Source: Gliomastix tumulicola (lineage: Eukaryota > Ascomycota > Sordariomycetes > Hypocreales > Bionectriaceae). Taken from it: DNA of 64,000 nt. Below are positions 44,875-56,216 of this stretch, piece after piece (position 1 is the first letter of the stretch; each line of letters begins with the position of its first letter). The DNA is taken from contig BCHX01000004.1 of assembly GCA_001599755.1 (NCBI GenBank), positions 3,968,001 through 4,032,000 on the forward strand. Direction: 5' to 3'. Below the pieces are notes generated by a model. It was given only the letters and a program-made list of their open reading frames with translations, was not told the origin of the DNA and ran no database searches. A program made the translations under genes and the position numbers.

Positions 44875-47689
44875 TCATACCATGGATCTCGTGCTAGATC
44901 GCTTGAGCGTCAACTTCTCCGTGAAGCGACGCACCCGCCGCACGCTGAGCGTCCTCTCGTCCTTGCCGGGCACGACGCCAAAGAACCACATGCTCTCGTC
45001 GCGCGGATCCGCGGCCTTGTCGGCGCCCAGACGCGTACGCAGGTCGTCCGCGGAGCGCACAGAGCGGAAGGCGGCGTCGTGGGCGAGCTCGTCGGCGGCG
45101 CAGAAGGAGATGACGTCGGCGAGGGTGGCGACGGCGTGCGGGAGGCGGAACTGGCGGCGGCGCGGGAGGAGGAGGGTGAGGCAGCCGACGTAGAGGAAGA
45201 GGAAGGCGAGGAGGACGCCGTAGACGGGGATGCTGGGGAACATCAGGACCTGGCCGTCGCGCATGCGGGTGAGGGCCATGAAGAGACCCCCGGCGAGGAC
45301 AGGAATAGCGAGGAAGAGGGTCGACATGAGGGAGGTCACGCAGACACGCCAGTGACCGAGGCGGGCGGCACGGAGAGGAGCCTGGAAGGGCAAGCAGGCG
45401 GCGTAGTCGGCGAGGATGGATTTGCGCGCGATGCTGCCCTCGGGACGACTGGACAGCTCACCCCAAGGCTGGACCGTGCGGAGCGCGAGATCCAGGCTCT
45501 GGAAGGCGAGGAAGAGGAGCATGCCCAGCAGCGAGGGGATGAAGCTGTACAGGAAGTTGGCAGCGGAGAAGGCCGAGTCGCCAGGTCGCGCTTGCACCAA
45601 CGGGCGGAAGCCGGACTCGAGGCGAGTCTGCGGGAGGAAGGAGATGATGAGGAGCACGAGCAGGAGGATGCTCGTTAGAGCGGCGAACGGAACGAGGACG
45701 GTGTTGCGCAGACACCACGGCAGATACCTGTACCTCGCGTTCTCGTGGGACAAGTTCGTGGGCACGGCGAGATCGTGCGACGCGAGCGACGCTCCTGCGT
45801 GGCTACCGGGCCTGTTGGTGCCTGACAGCATGTCGCGCAGAGCTCGAGGATCCTGATCCGCGTGCGACGGGCTTCCCGATGCGCCGATGGCGTACCAAAT
45901 ACCGCCCGTCTGCATGTCCTCCGTTCGCCAGTAGCCGAGGCGGTCGAACCACCTGTCACGCAGCTGGTTCTTAAAGCCGCGTCCTCCAGAGGCGAAAGCC
46001 TTGCCCTTGTAGCTATGAGTCGTGTTGCTACGGTTGAGCAGCGGAATGAGGTCGGCGATAGAGCGGATGTCCCACACGAGGCCTGTCCACTTGCCGAACC
46101 AGAACACCATAAGAATCGCCGTGGCCATGGTCTGCACAATGTAGAGCACAACCAAAGCCCAGGCAATGCCTTGCACAGAGCCCCAGATCCAGCCATCCGC
46201 ATCAAAAATGCAGGTGAAAGCCCCGCTCTGCAGAGGGATGGTGAAGAGCATGAGCCAGGTAGACACACTGAAGACCTTTAGTTGCCAGGGTCCAGACAGC
46301 CTCGGGAACAGGAATGTGGACGGGTGAAGTGGCTGGAACAGAGCCAGGTACCGTTGACGGGCGTCCTCGCTGGCCATGCACACAAACGGGAGGATCCTCA
46401 TCGACGTGGCCTGGATGGCCTGAGCATACAGGAGAATGGCAGCGGCGAGGAGTTGAGGCAGGATGCGGAAGAGGAAGTACTGTCCGTTGTAGATGGACCC
46501 CGGGTACTCAGTAAGGCCGTTGTTCTGGTCCGAGTACACGGCCGAGGCGATGAGACCAGCAACCATGAAGATGCACATAGCCATGAGGATCAGCATCGAA
46601 AAGGGGCGCAGGATCCGAGGCTTGAAGGTGAGGGGTGGGTAGGTCTTGTCGTTGGGATAGTAGTTCTCACGCATGATCTTCGTGACAGGCACCCACTGAT
46701 CGGACTCGTTGGCGGTGGTGGGACGGACGTTTGGGGGCGGAATCTGCTCGGGTGCTGCCGGTTGCTGGGCCTGCTGAGAAGGAGGGGGGGCGAGTGGCGC
46801 CGTCGGTCGAATAACGAGAAAGTCCTCCTTTCGCTTCGGGGGCGGCTCTTCGACAGGCAGACGAGCTGGGGGCGCTCTCTCGGCGCTCAACCTCCTGGGC
46901 TCTCTGTCGCCGGCGTATGTGCTCCGTGGCTGGGGCACTGGCGCAACACCGCCAAAGCCCATCCCCATCTCCTCGTCAGGTACTCTCCGCGAATCAGGCC
47001 GACCATAGCCAGCACCCATCCCCTCCTCATAGTCGCCCTCGTCCTCGGAAAAATCATCCTCCGAGTTGGGATTGCGCCTGCGCGTCAAAGCCTCAATAGC
47101 GTACTGAATGTACGGCGTGTCGTCGACACCGGGAGTGACTCTGCTGGCGGCGATAGCCAGTGCATCCTTGAGACCGGACATTGGCGGGGCACCGGCACTC
47201 AGCACGGCCAGCTGTGCCTCGTCGAATCGCACGGCGGGGGCAGCGGCCGATGGCAGTCTGGAGTGCTGCCGTGGCTGGTGGAATGCCCGCTGCGGCTGGG
47301 GCGGCTGTGACTGGTGATGGTGACGCTCTGGGCCGTAGATGTCTGAGTCTGAGGGCGAGTCTCCGGGCGTGCGTGTGGGTGAGGAAGGGAAGGAGGGCAT
47401 GGCGGAGGGCTCGGGATGGAGTGAGCGTGCTGACGGTGAGCTGTGTGCGACCCCGTTAATCTGAGGATGGCCGCCTGATTCCGAATTCCTGCCGTTTGTC
47501 TCAGAGTGGTGAGACTGTGACTGCCATTGACCTGTATTGACATCACTCAGTCATCAGAACATCAGATAGAATGCGGAGGATAGCAGAGAAGAAGGGGGGG
47601 GAAGGATATTGAAAGGAGGAAAGGCGACAGGCTGCAGTGGACTTACGAGATGGCTCGACGTGATTGTGATTCATGTTGTGCGAATTCAT
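44875..47689 (-). CDS. DUF3433-type multipass membrane protein
   Basis: The frame from 47531 to 44875 can be extended through an intron (47532-47646, GTAAGT donor, AATACAG acceptor) to an upstream ATG at 47687-47689. The lengths keep phase (43 plus 2657 bases), giving 899 residues, 58 more than from the downstream ATG at 47400. Residues 1-310 are hydrophilic and rich in H, N, S and P. The rest has about ten membrane segments arranged as two similar halves, each with a hydrophobic hairpin followed by a QxxxxxxR-type helix: FRILPQLLAAAILLYAQAIQ in the first and YSFIPSLLGMLLFLAFQSLD in the second. This duplicated layout is that of the uncharacterised fungal DUF3433 family; I recall that Neurospora spray, linked to calcium-dependent hyphal growth, is similar. 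Function here is unknown. Confidence 0.85.
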
Positions 47690-49074
47690 GGTGTGTGAGC
47701 TGGCAGGTTAGTCGACGCAAGATCAACACCGACACAGCCAATGGTTGCGAAATTGTGCATGAAGAGGGGAGGAGAGGTGGACTGGAATGCGAGATGGGTG
47801 GGTGGGTTTGGGGTTCTTTTTGGTGGCCGTTTGGAGGAGGCTGGTAAACGTGGGAGGATGATTTTTATTTCGAGAGGCTGGTGGTGATGTTCACCAGCCA
47901 CCTCTTAATGGTGCTCCTTCCGTGACTTGAAACAGACAACGAGCATGGGTCACCCGGAGAAGCGCACGATGCTTACTTTTTACGCACAAGCATTGATACA
48001 CATCAGGTAATTTTCTCCTACTTTTCCATCCTTAATTCAATCATTTTGTCCATCCTGAACTCGATTGAAGCTTCACTGTGAACGTAGGGTAGGTTCAAAC
48101 GGTCGGATGTTACAGCACGTTGAGGCACGTTTAGCGGTTGAATAGCGGGGGCGGGCTCGGCCGTTAGTGGGGATGAACCGGTTCTTCAGGCCCACGGACG
48201 CTGAGCTGGCCCGCAAATTCGGGTGGCTGGGCTCACTGACAGTGGGGTCTGGAAGCCCATCCAAGGCCTGACGAGGCCATCCTGGGATCGGACCACTGCT
48301 CTGGGTTTTTGGCACAGACACAGAAAATCTCAGTGCTTACCTCAACAGGGCTCGCTTGAACGCCCGCCGCCCTTACCCGTAAGACGAGCGGTTTCAGCTG
48401 TGACCTTCGCGAAAAGGAGACGACGCACTGATATTCTGTGTCTGGTGGTTGGTGTTGGAGAAACTGGGCAATTGCGAGGGCGGTGTCAAGTCGGGTGTGT
48501 TGATTGCGATTCGACAGACGGGACACCTACGACCCCAATGCCGACGCAAGCCTCCCGGTTATTCCTTATGTAATGCGACAGGCGGGAATAATGGTCCACG
48601 GGCTGAGGTTAACCCTCAAGTCGCTCGTCGTTGGTTCTCTCACGAACAAACCTGTTAGTCAGCTGATCGGGGAAGAGGGTGGCAGCTTGGATAAGCTCTC
48701 TGCAGGCTCGCGGCGCAAGGAACCATCCAACGGCTCTGACTGAACCCTATCATGGCCTAAGGAAGCTAGCATTATCCCGACGATACTCGAGATCCCTCCA
48801 TCTGGCCTGCATTCTGATCTCGAGACCCCTGGATACGTCAAGTTGAGCCGATCGGGTCCACGCTAGTCTTCTTTAGGTAAATAATGGGACAAATCTTGTT
48901 GCAGTTGCTTATGTCAAGCTGAGGAATCCAAAATGCAACCATGCGGCATTGCTAAGAATTGCATCAAGTTTAAAAATCCAATATCGCGCTCTGCAACATG
49001 ACTGCAAACTCCCCTTCCAGAACAACAGGCCGAATATTCTCGCTATTTCTCGACAGACGGCACAAAACGTATAT
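47690..49074. promoter_or_regulatory. Divergent upstream region, DUF3433 / pirin
   Basis: About 1.4 kb between divergent start codons. Several frames of under 120 codons occur on both strands and overlap; none has splice support. No RNA gene recognised. Confidence 0.5.
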
Positions 49075-50130
49075 ATGAGTCGCTTCGCTCTCTGGTCTGC
49101 GATTTTGACCCTCTCCATCGCAGTCCTCATCTCATACAACTTACCCGCCTTCTGGGAACAGCTATCTTCAGCAAGACACCTCATCAGCAACAGCCTCTCA
49201 CTGTCATCTGCCAGCAACATCACAATTTCAGCACAAACGCCAGCAGAAACCACCACCATCTCTCCAGACAGAATGTCAAAGGCTCTTCGACACGTCAAGA
49301 TCACCCCCTACCTGTCCAAGGCAAGGGGTCACTCTGACCATGGCTGGCTCAACACCTACCACAGCTTCTCCTTCGCCGACTGGTACGACCCGTCCAAGAC
49401 GCACTTCGGCGCGCTGCGCGTCCTCAACGAGGACCGTGTCAAGGCCAACAGTGGCTTCCCGACGCACCCGCACCGCAACTTCGAGATCTTCAGCTACATC
49501 ATGTCGGGCGAGCTGACGCACCGCGACTCCATGCTCGCCAAGGGCAACGAGGGCGGCGAGTCGGACAAGTTCTTCCGCATGAAGCGGGGCGACGTGCAGT
49601 TCACCACGGGCGGGACGGGCATCGCCCACTCCGAATTCAACGAGCACAACCGCGACACGGTGCACTTCCTGCAGATCTGGGTCGTGCCCTGGAAGCAGGG
49701 GCTGGCACCCGTGTACCACACCAAGCACTTTGACGAGGCGGCCAAGAGGGAGGGCTTCGTCACCATCCTCAGCCCGCTCAAGGGAGGGCCGGACGCGACG
49801 GCCGAGGAGGAGAAGGCGGCGGAGCCCGTGACGCCCGATTCGATCCCCATCCACTCCGACTTCGTCATGGGTGCCGGCATCATCGCGCCGGGGTCTGCCT
49901 TTGAGTGGACGGCCGGCGGCAAGGCGACGACCAACAACAAGAGGAAGGTCTACGTGCACCTGACCATGACCAAGAAGGGCGCGTCCCGCATCAGGCTGGA
50001 CGGGCGAGAGGACGCCGAGCTCGCCGAGGGCGACGGTGCTTTCATCGAGCTCATCAACGCCGGCGACAAGCTCTCCGTGGAGAGCATTGGAGACGCCGAG
50101 GCGGAGGTTGTCGTCCTGGACACCGCCTAA
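49075..50130 (+). CDS. Pirin family protein with N-terminal membrane-anchor extension
   Basis: Single exon of 351 residues. Residues 5-27 are a hydrophobic segment (ALWSAILTLSIAVLIS) and residues 28-66 a serine/threonine-rich linker. The pirin domain proper starts at an internal methionine, M67 (ATG 49273), with SKALRHVKITPYLSKARG. Double cupin signatures follow: PTHPHRNFEIFSYIMSGELTHRDS, holding three of the iron-coordinating residues, and FTTGGTGIAHSEFNEH with the fourth. Pirins are non-haem iron proteins; some are quercetin dioxygenases, others act as redox-sensing co-regulators. The size of the core (about 285 residues) is normal. The anchor is unusual because pirins are generally soluble. 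Whether translation starts at both methionines cannot be told from sequence. Confidence 0.88.
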   Translation: MSRFALWSAILTLSIAVLISYNLPAFWEQLSSARHLISNSLSLSSASNITISAQTPAETTTISPDRMSKALRHVKITPYLSKARGHSDHGWLNTYHSFSFADWYDPSKTHFGALRVLNEDRVKANSGFPTHPHRNFEIFSYIMSGELTHRDSMLAKGNEGGESDKFFRMKRGDVQFTTGGTGIAHSEFNEHNRDTVHFLQIWVVPWKQGLAPVYHTKHFDEAAKREGFVTILSPLKGGPDATAEEEKAAEPVTPDSIPIHSDFVMGAGIIAPGSAFEWTAGGKATTNNKRKVYVHLTMTKKGASRIRLDGREDAELAEGDGAFIELINAGDKLSVESIGDAEAEVVVLDTA

Positions 50131-51973
50131 CGGATCTGATTTTTAGCGAACCTAAAGGATATTGGGAGTTATATAGACACTTAGCCAAATAATGTGAATA
50201 ATTATTATGGTATATGAAATCAATACTGGAAAAAAATGGGGTGTCCGTGTGAATGTAGTCGTAACTGTATTCTCTCGGGTCCGATGGGCTTTGCTCATGC
50301 CGAGGTTAGTGGTGAGTCCAAGGCAATAAGCTGAGCACGGTCGTCATTGTATCCTCTGTTGTTGTTAGTGAGACTCTCGTCGGAAAAGTGGGAGGAGCCT
50401 CGACTTGTAGTTTGCGCGATCTGCTGCGAATCTTTCCCTTTTGAGGCGGCCCAGGCTGCACGCTTCCAGAAGCTGTGGTCAGGATAGGGCTGACCATCGG
50501 CGCGATGCAAGTGAAATGAAGCGAGCACACGCCAACGCGTCCAAGGGCTCTTTTGTCCGAAGAATGGCAATCCGGGCCCCGTTGCCGAGTCCAATAGTCC
50601 AGGCTCTCGGCGCATTTAGGCCCTAAGCGAGCTGGCCAATGGCGTGGCTTATTTCTGGCGGCGAATATTGTCCGTAGGGGCCTACGCGCTGGAGAAAGTG
50701 GAGCGTAACCCCCTGTAAGCTGCATGGGAGGGATCACTGAACTGTCATGGACTAAACCTGGAAGTCGCCGACTTCCCGCGAAAGGCTGGCCGGCGCTGGG
50801 CTTTTGTCTTCTCCCACCACCCCTTGATCCCATCCCCTCGTCTCCCACCATGGCCCTGGGACGACCTGATACCGGGCCAGTCTGAAGTGTGAGTGCCTGC
50901 AGCTGAACATCTGACGCCAAGCGGAGTGTTAATGAAATAAAGAACTTGGTCTATTGACTTGGCACATGGGATACCTAGCCGCTGGCGCACTCTCCTACTC
51001 AGTCGAGAGTCGAGCGGGCTTTGTTATGAGCTAGGTCGTCATGGCTCCTCAGCTCCCACCTTCGGCTGCCTCCCAGCGCACATTGGCAGTGGGACCGTGA
51101 CTCGACTCGTCGCCGCAAGGCAACATTGCCAAGGTACAGAGACTTCCTGAGCTAGAGTATTCTGCGCACTCGGCCAGCACCAGAGATGGAGCGACCTGCG
51201 GCGCAGTGGCCCAAGTCCATACCTTTCCCTCCTCGAAGGAGCCGAGCCAAGTGCTGTACCTGCATTGGAGGCGCATTTGTTCCTGCGTCGGTGGGGGCCC
51301 GGATGCGGGCATCAACGCCGTGAGTATATAGTCCCATCTCTTAAGGGACGTCGTGATGACACTTCCTCCTCCTTCTGGTCGCCGAGACCCGCCCATCACG
51401 CTATGAAATCAATAATGCTGTGACTTTCTTCTCCATCGGGACACTCTGCCCACACCCCTTGCCAATGGCGAGGCGAGATGAGATGGGTAGGCTTACGGAT
51501 ATACCGTCCCCCCTCGTCGAGGGCATTTCCACCCCTCGCTGCAGAAGCTGTGGATATGGGACGCGTAGGGAAGCTGCTAGCCTTTGCGGCCAAGCCCTGG
51601 TTAATGACCGAGATGTGATGAGATGAGGAGAGAGTGCGGGCGAACCACTGGCTGGGCTGTGGCGAGGTCCCCGGCGTGAGTTTTGGTGGGAAGAGGACTC
51701 GTGCGTAAGGCGACCATTGAGCGGGAAGCCCATCCCCTGACCGAGTGAGGGTGTCATCTCTCGCTGGTCCCTTTTCCTCTTCTCTCCTTTCCTCTCCTTT
51801 AATCCTCAACTCTGTCCTGTTCAACTCCAGAGACAACGGCTCGGTTCTAGGCCAACTTTGCAAACTCTTCGTTTGCGTCCTTTCTTTTCCTGATCTCAGG
51901 ATCATCCGCTCTCTAACTCGGCTTCGGCCACCTTACAGTCACTCATAAACCTTTCACGTTCATTGAAGAAAAG
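50131..51973. other. 1.8-kb region between the pirin and chitinase genes
   Basis: Holds the pirin 3' flank and the chitinase promoter. From 51770 to 51900 the plus strand is markedly CT-rich, typical of a fungal core promoter. A branch-plus-acceptor-like pair (CTAAC near 51913, TTACAG at 51938) lies just before the chitinase start. No other gene is supported. Confidence 0.5.
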
Positions 51974-54620
51974 ATGGCTCTCTCCCTGGCCAATAGTGCA
52001 GTGGGCAGCTTCGGTGCCCTAAACGGATATTGGGTGTGTGGCTCCTCCTCCATATGCTCCTACTATGACACTCATCCATACACGAGTGCATCTTTGTTTA
52101 TCGCACCTCAAGCTAACATACTCACGCTCAGGGACAATTTGGTAATGAGCGTCTCGCGGACTACTGTGACACTGGCATCGAGTATGTGACTCTAGCCTTT
52201 GTCAACGAGGCCCCTGAGAACAACGAGTCCAACTACCCTGGCACCAACTTTGCCGGTCACTGCTGGGCGGGCACGTACAAGAACGAGGATGAGATCGATT
52301 CCAACCTTCTCAGCGAGTGCTTCTGGATGAAGCAGGACATCAACTACTGCAAGTCTAAGGGCGTCAAGATCCTTCTGAGCATCGGTGGCGAGTACGATGT
52401 GGCCACGAGCAACTACAAGGTGACTACCGAGGACAACGGCGAGTACTTCGCCTGGTTCCTCTACAAGGCCTTCGGACCGTACGACCCTACCTGGGATGGT
52501 CCTCGTCCCTTCGATGCCAGCGCTACTGAGCACACCTCTGTTGACGGTTTCGACTTCGACATCGAGAAGAAGTTTGGTAAGAAATGCAAATGTTTTCGGT
52601 ATTGACGTGGGGTGTGATTTGTTAACCCCTTTTTAGACAACCAGCCCTACATCGCCATGGCTAACAAGTTCCGTGCTCTCGACTCGTCTCTGATCCTTAC
52701 TGCTGCTCCTCAGTGCCCTACGGATAACACCAACTTCTATCTCAAGGAGCTGATCCAGAAGGCCCCCATTGACATCCTGTTCATCCAGGTGAGTAATATC
52801 GTCATTCCTCATCGTGAAAGACTAGCCGCATACGCCGTTGAATACAAGTGTTTTGTACTACGCGAATTATTTGTCTCTAACCTCAAGCTTATTAGTTCTA
52901 CAACAACATCTGGTGTGATGCCATTCCGTCTATCCTGCCTGGTGACACCTTCAACTACAATGAGTGGGCTGGCATCCTTGACCGCAGCGACCTGAACAAG
53001 AAGTCCAAGATCTTCATCGGCCTCCCTGCCAGCCCCACAGCTGCTGGCACTGGTTACCTCCAGCCCGATGCCCTGAAGGATCTCGTCTGCCAGTGGAAGG
53101 ACGCGCCGCACTTCGGTGGTGTGTCTCTGTGGGATCTCACCCGCGGCTCGATGTTCCCCGTCGACGGCAAGAGCTACCAGCAGCATGCCCTTGATGCGCT
53201 CAAGTACGGCTGTGACCCCGTCCCGACCACGACCAGCACGACGACGACCATCTCCAGCACCTCCACGACGTCCAGCACCAGCACGACCAGCACTGAGGTC
53301 ACGACTACGACCACGACTACGACTGAGAGCACTACGTCTACTACCGAGAGCAGCACCTCCACCTCCGAGAGCAGCACCTCCACCTCCGAGAGCAGCACTT
53401 CCACCACTGAGAGCAGCACTTCCACCACCGAGAGCAGCACCTCCACCGAGAGCAGCACCTCTACCTCTGAGAGCACCACCACGACTCCTGTGACCACCGA
53501 GAGCACCACCTCGGAGAGCTCTACCTCGACCAGTGAGGAGTCCACTTCCACCACCGAGTCCAGCACCTCCGAGGCTACCTCTACCACTGAGGCTACCTCG
53601 ACCTTCACGACCTGGACCCCTCCCCCTGGTGGCTGGAACACTACCACCACCACCACCACCGAGTCTAGCACGTCTGAGGCTACCTCTACCACTGAGGCTA
53701 CTTCGACCTTCTCGAGCTGGACCCCTCCCCCTGGTGGCTGGAACTCTACTACCACCACGACTTCGTCCTCGAGCCAGGTGACTAGTGACGAGTCTGTCAC
53801 CACCACCACGACTGATGGTTCTGACACTTCCTCGACTACTGATGGTGCCGTTACTTCTTCCACCACTGGTGGTGCCGTCACTTCGTCTACCGACGGTGCT
53901 GTCACTTCCACGACCGATGGTGCCGTTACGTCCACCACTGATGGTTCTGTCACGGTTCGTACCACCACTGGTACTGGTACTGTCAGCTACACCACTAGCA
54001 CCGCCTACACCACCGTGACCAGGACTGTGACGAAGTGCCCTGTCTACGTCGACTGCCCCGAGGGCGGCTACGTCACGACTGAAACTATCCCCATCTACAC
54101 TACCGTCTGCCCTGTGACCGAGACTGAGGGTGGTAACCCCCCTCACCCGACCTCGACTGGTGGCGCTGAGGAGCCGTCTCACGGCCCTGGCGGACCCGGC
54201 GGCGATGAGCCTTCCAAGCCCACTGAGGGACCTGGCGGCCCTGGCGAGGAGCCCACCGAGGGTCCTGGAGGTCCTGGTGAGGAGCCCACTGCCCCCGTTG
54301 ATGAGCCTACCGACAAGCCGTCGCACGGCCCCGGCGATGAGCCCGCTGTCCCGACTGGCGGTGTCCCCGGCCACGACGAGGACTCCTCCAGCACCAAGGT
54401 GACGGAGACTCACTTCACCACGCTCACCGTGTCTAAGCCCGAGGGTGACGAGACCGCCACCTTCACCACCAATGCCCCCATCCCCACTGGCGGTCTGACG
54501 ACTACCGCGGAGGGCTCTGCCCCTACGACGAGCCTCCCGCCCACGGCCGGTGCTTCGGGCGTCCTGGTCGGTCTGAGCACGCTCGCCGCCGCTCTGGCTG
54601 TGCATCTCATTGTCCTGTAA
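51974..54620 (+). CDS. GH18 chitinase (class III type) with Ser/Thr stalk and GPI-type C-terminus
   Basis: Exons 51974-52033, 52132-52576, 52637-52788 and 52896-54620 give 793 residues. The GH18 barrel includes NGYWGQFGNERLADYC at residue 17, KILLSIGG, and the catalytic DGFDFDIE with proton donor E165. GVSLWDLTRG closes the barrel near residue 300. From about 330 on, the protein is a highly repetitive Thr/Ser/Glu stalk (TTESSTSTSES units), two near-identical copies of a module ending in WTPPPGGWN, a cysteine pair (KCPVYVDCPE), a Gly/Pro/Glu-rich section and a terminal hydrophobic stretch (VLVGLSTLAAALAVHLIVL) as in GPI-anchored wall proteins. The N-terminus is short: only 16 residues precede the first barrel strand and they do not form a clear signal peptide. 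The likely role is chitin remodelling at the cell wall. Confidence 0.9.
53230..53960 (+). repeat. Tandem Ser/Thr codon repeats in the chitinase stalk
   Basis: Repeats of ACC/AGC-type codons (units such as ACCGAGAGCAGCACC) and a 100-base duplicated module encoding the WTPPPGGWN segment (about 53560-53645 and 53667-53750), then GATGGTGCCGTYACTTC-like units. Length is likely variable between strains. Confidence 0.85.
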
Positions 54621-56216
54621 ACAGGGTGTGTTTTTACTGCTTCACGACTGCGATGGCAATATGAGCCATTAATCACCTGCGCTGATGAAGTTGAGGAGGA
54701 AAATTCTTAATCTGTGGTGTCTTTGGCCTGCCTAGCGACTGGACCCCATCTTTTTTTCATTGGATATAATGTATACCTACGCTTGTTGGATACGTCGAAA
54801 TAACATTTCATACCTACCTACTACCTGAAGCGGTATCTGATTTTTTCCCGTGTGACCTTATCTGGGAGGCTCAGCCCCCCGGACATATTTGGACAGTAAG
54901 GCCGGAGCGATTTTGCCACCCCTTTGACCTCCTTCTGGCCTTTGTACCGTCGGGCTGTGTGGTGGATGGTCAGCAACATTACGACGACTTGACGGCGGCC
55001 GTTACGTGGTGGTGGCGGTGATGGTCCCAGATAACTCTAAAGTTATGGGATTGTGCAAATCCATTGCTTGGAGAGAGGCCCGGGCCTGAATCTTCGCGAC
55101 TAAGCGTCGTCTTAGTGTCGGTAGCGTGTCGGCAGCCACCGGGACTCCGGACGAGGCTATACTAGGTAGTTGATGAATCCTAGCAGCGGCTGTTGATAAC
55201 CTGTATCTTGATCAGTAGCACCCAGCTGGGAACGTGCACAGAGAGTCCAGAGTCCAGACACTGACGACATCCATCGCTTCTCGGAGCCAAGACAATCCTA
55301 ATACTGGCCGGATCGTTTGGGTCCTTCCTATCGCCGCTAGCGCCCGGTGATTGGAGGAGACGGATGACTAAGCCAGATCTCGGGTCCCTCCAGGCGAAGC
55401 TCGACCTCCAAAAAATCGAATTAATAAAAAAAAGGGGGGGAAGAGACAGAAACGTCATCGTCATCCCCAATTTCGCCGGTTCGCAGATGATCTGCATCGG
55501 ACAGTGACCATGGCGTCGTGCCTGCTCGTTGTATGAGGCAGCGGCGCTCACGCTACGAGGGGCCAATTACCCGTGCCATGATGATGATGATGATGCTACT
55601 TGTTGCCGTAGTCTTGAATTTCTCCCAGCCCACCTCAACGCCGTCTTTTTTTCTCCTCCATCACCAAACCGCCTCCCAAAGTCCCCCCGTCGATGTCAAG
55701 GGCCGGTGGTACCTGACCTAACTACCTCGCAACTTTGCTGCCCGTTCCAGCAGCATTCCCCGCCGTCGCCACATTTCAAAGTCCAATCCAAGCACCTCTT
55801 GGCTGTGCACCACCTCATTCCGCCGTTCCCTCGTCAGCGGTTGACGAATGTCGCATCCAACTACCGCATCCGCGCGCCGACACTGCCTGCTGGGCCCCTT
55901 CTCTCATTGATCGAGTAAGTTCCCATGCCTCGATACCGTCTGGCTGGGCTGCACCGCTTCCACCATTACTCGTGCGGTGTACCAGACCAACAGCAGGGTG
56001 GCCATTTTCTGATCCACCCGCCTATTCGCTAGGGGCCAAAACGTTAGTACGGTACTTATTAACTGGGCGGTGGCATCGTAGAGGCGAACCTCCCCTCCCC
56101 ACCTCCTGATCCTGGGAATACAATACAAAAGACGGACGGACAGCTTGCAAGAGCATCGCGAACCCACAGGTCATCGAAACGCGCCCAGTTGCTCGACAAC
56201 TGCCACAGCCGCTACC
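54621..56216. other. 1.6-kb region upstream of the oxysterol-binding protein gene
   Basis: Chitinase 3' flank followed by the next promoter. A possible leader intron donor (GAGTAAGTTCC) sits near 55912. The plus-strand frame at 55529-55918 is probably leader sequence. Confidence 0.5.

Noticed and set aside
52809..54605. A 598-codon open frame on the minus strand opposite the chitinase stalk
   Set aside because: It mirrors the repetitive Ser/Thr codons, is low complexity (G, R, S), has no domain, and the plus strand has a spliced gene with an intact GH18 active site.
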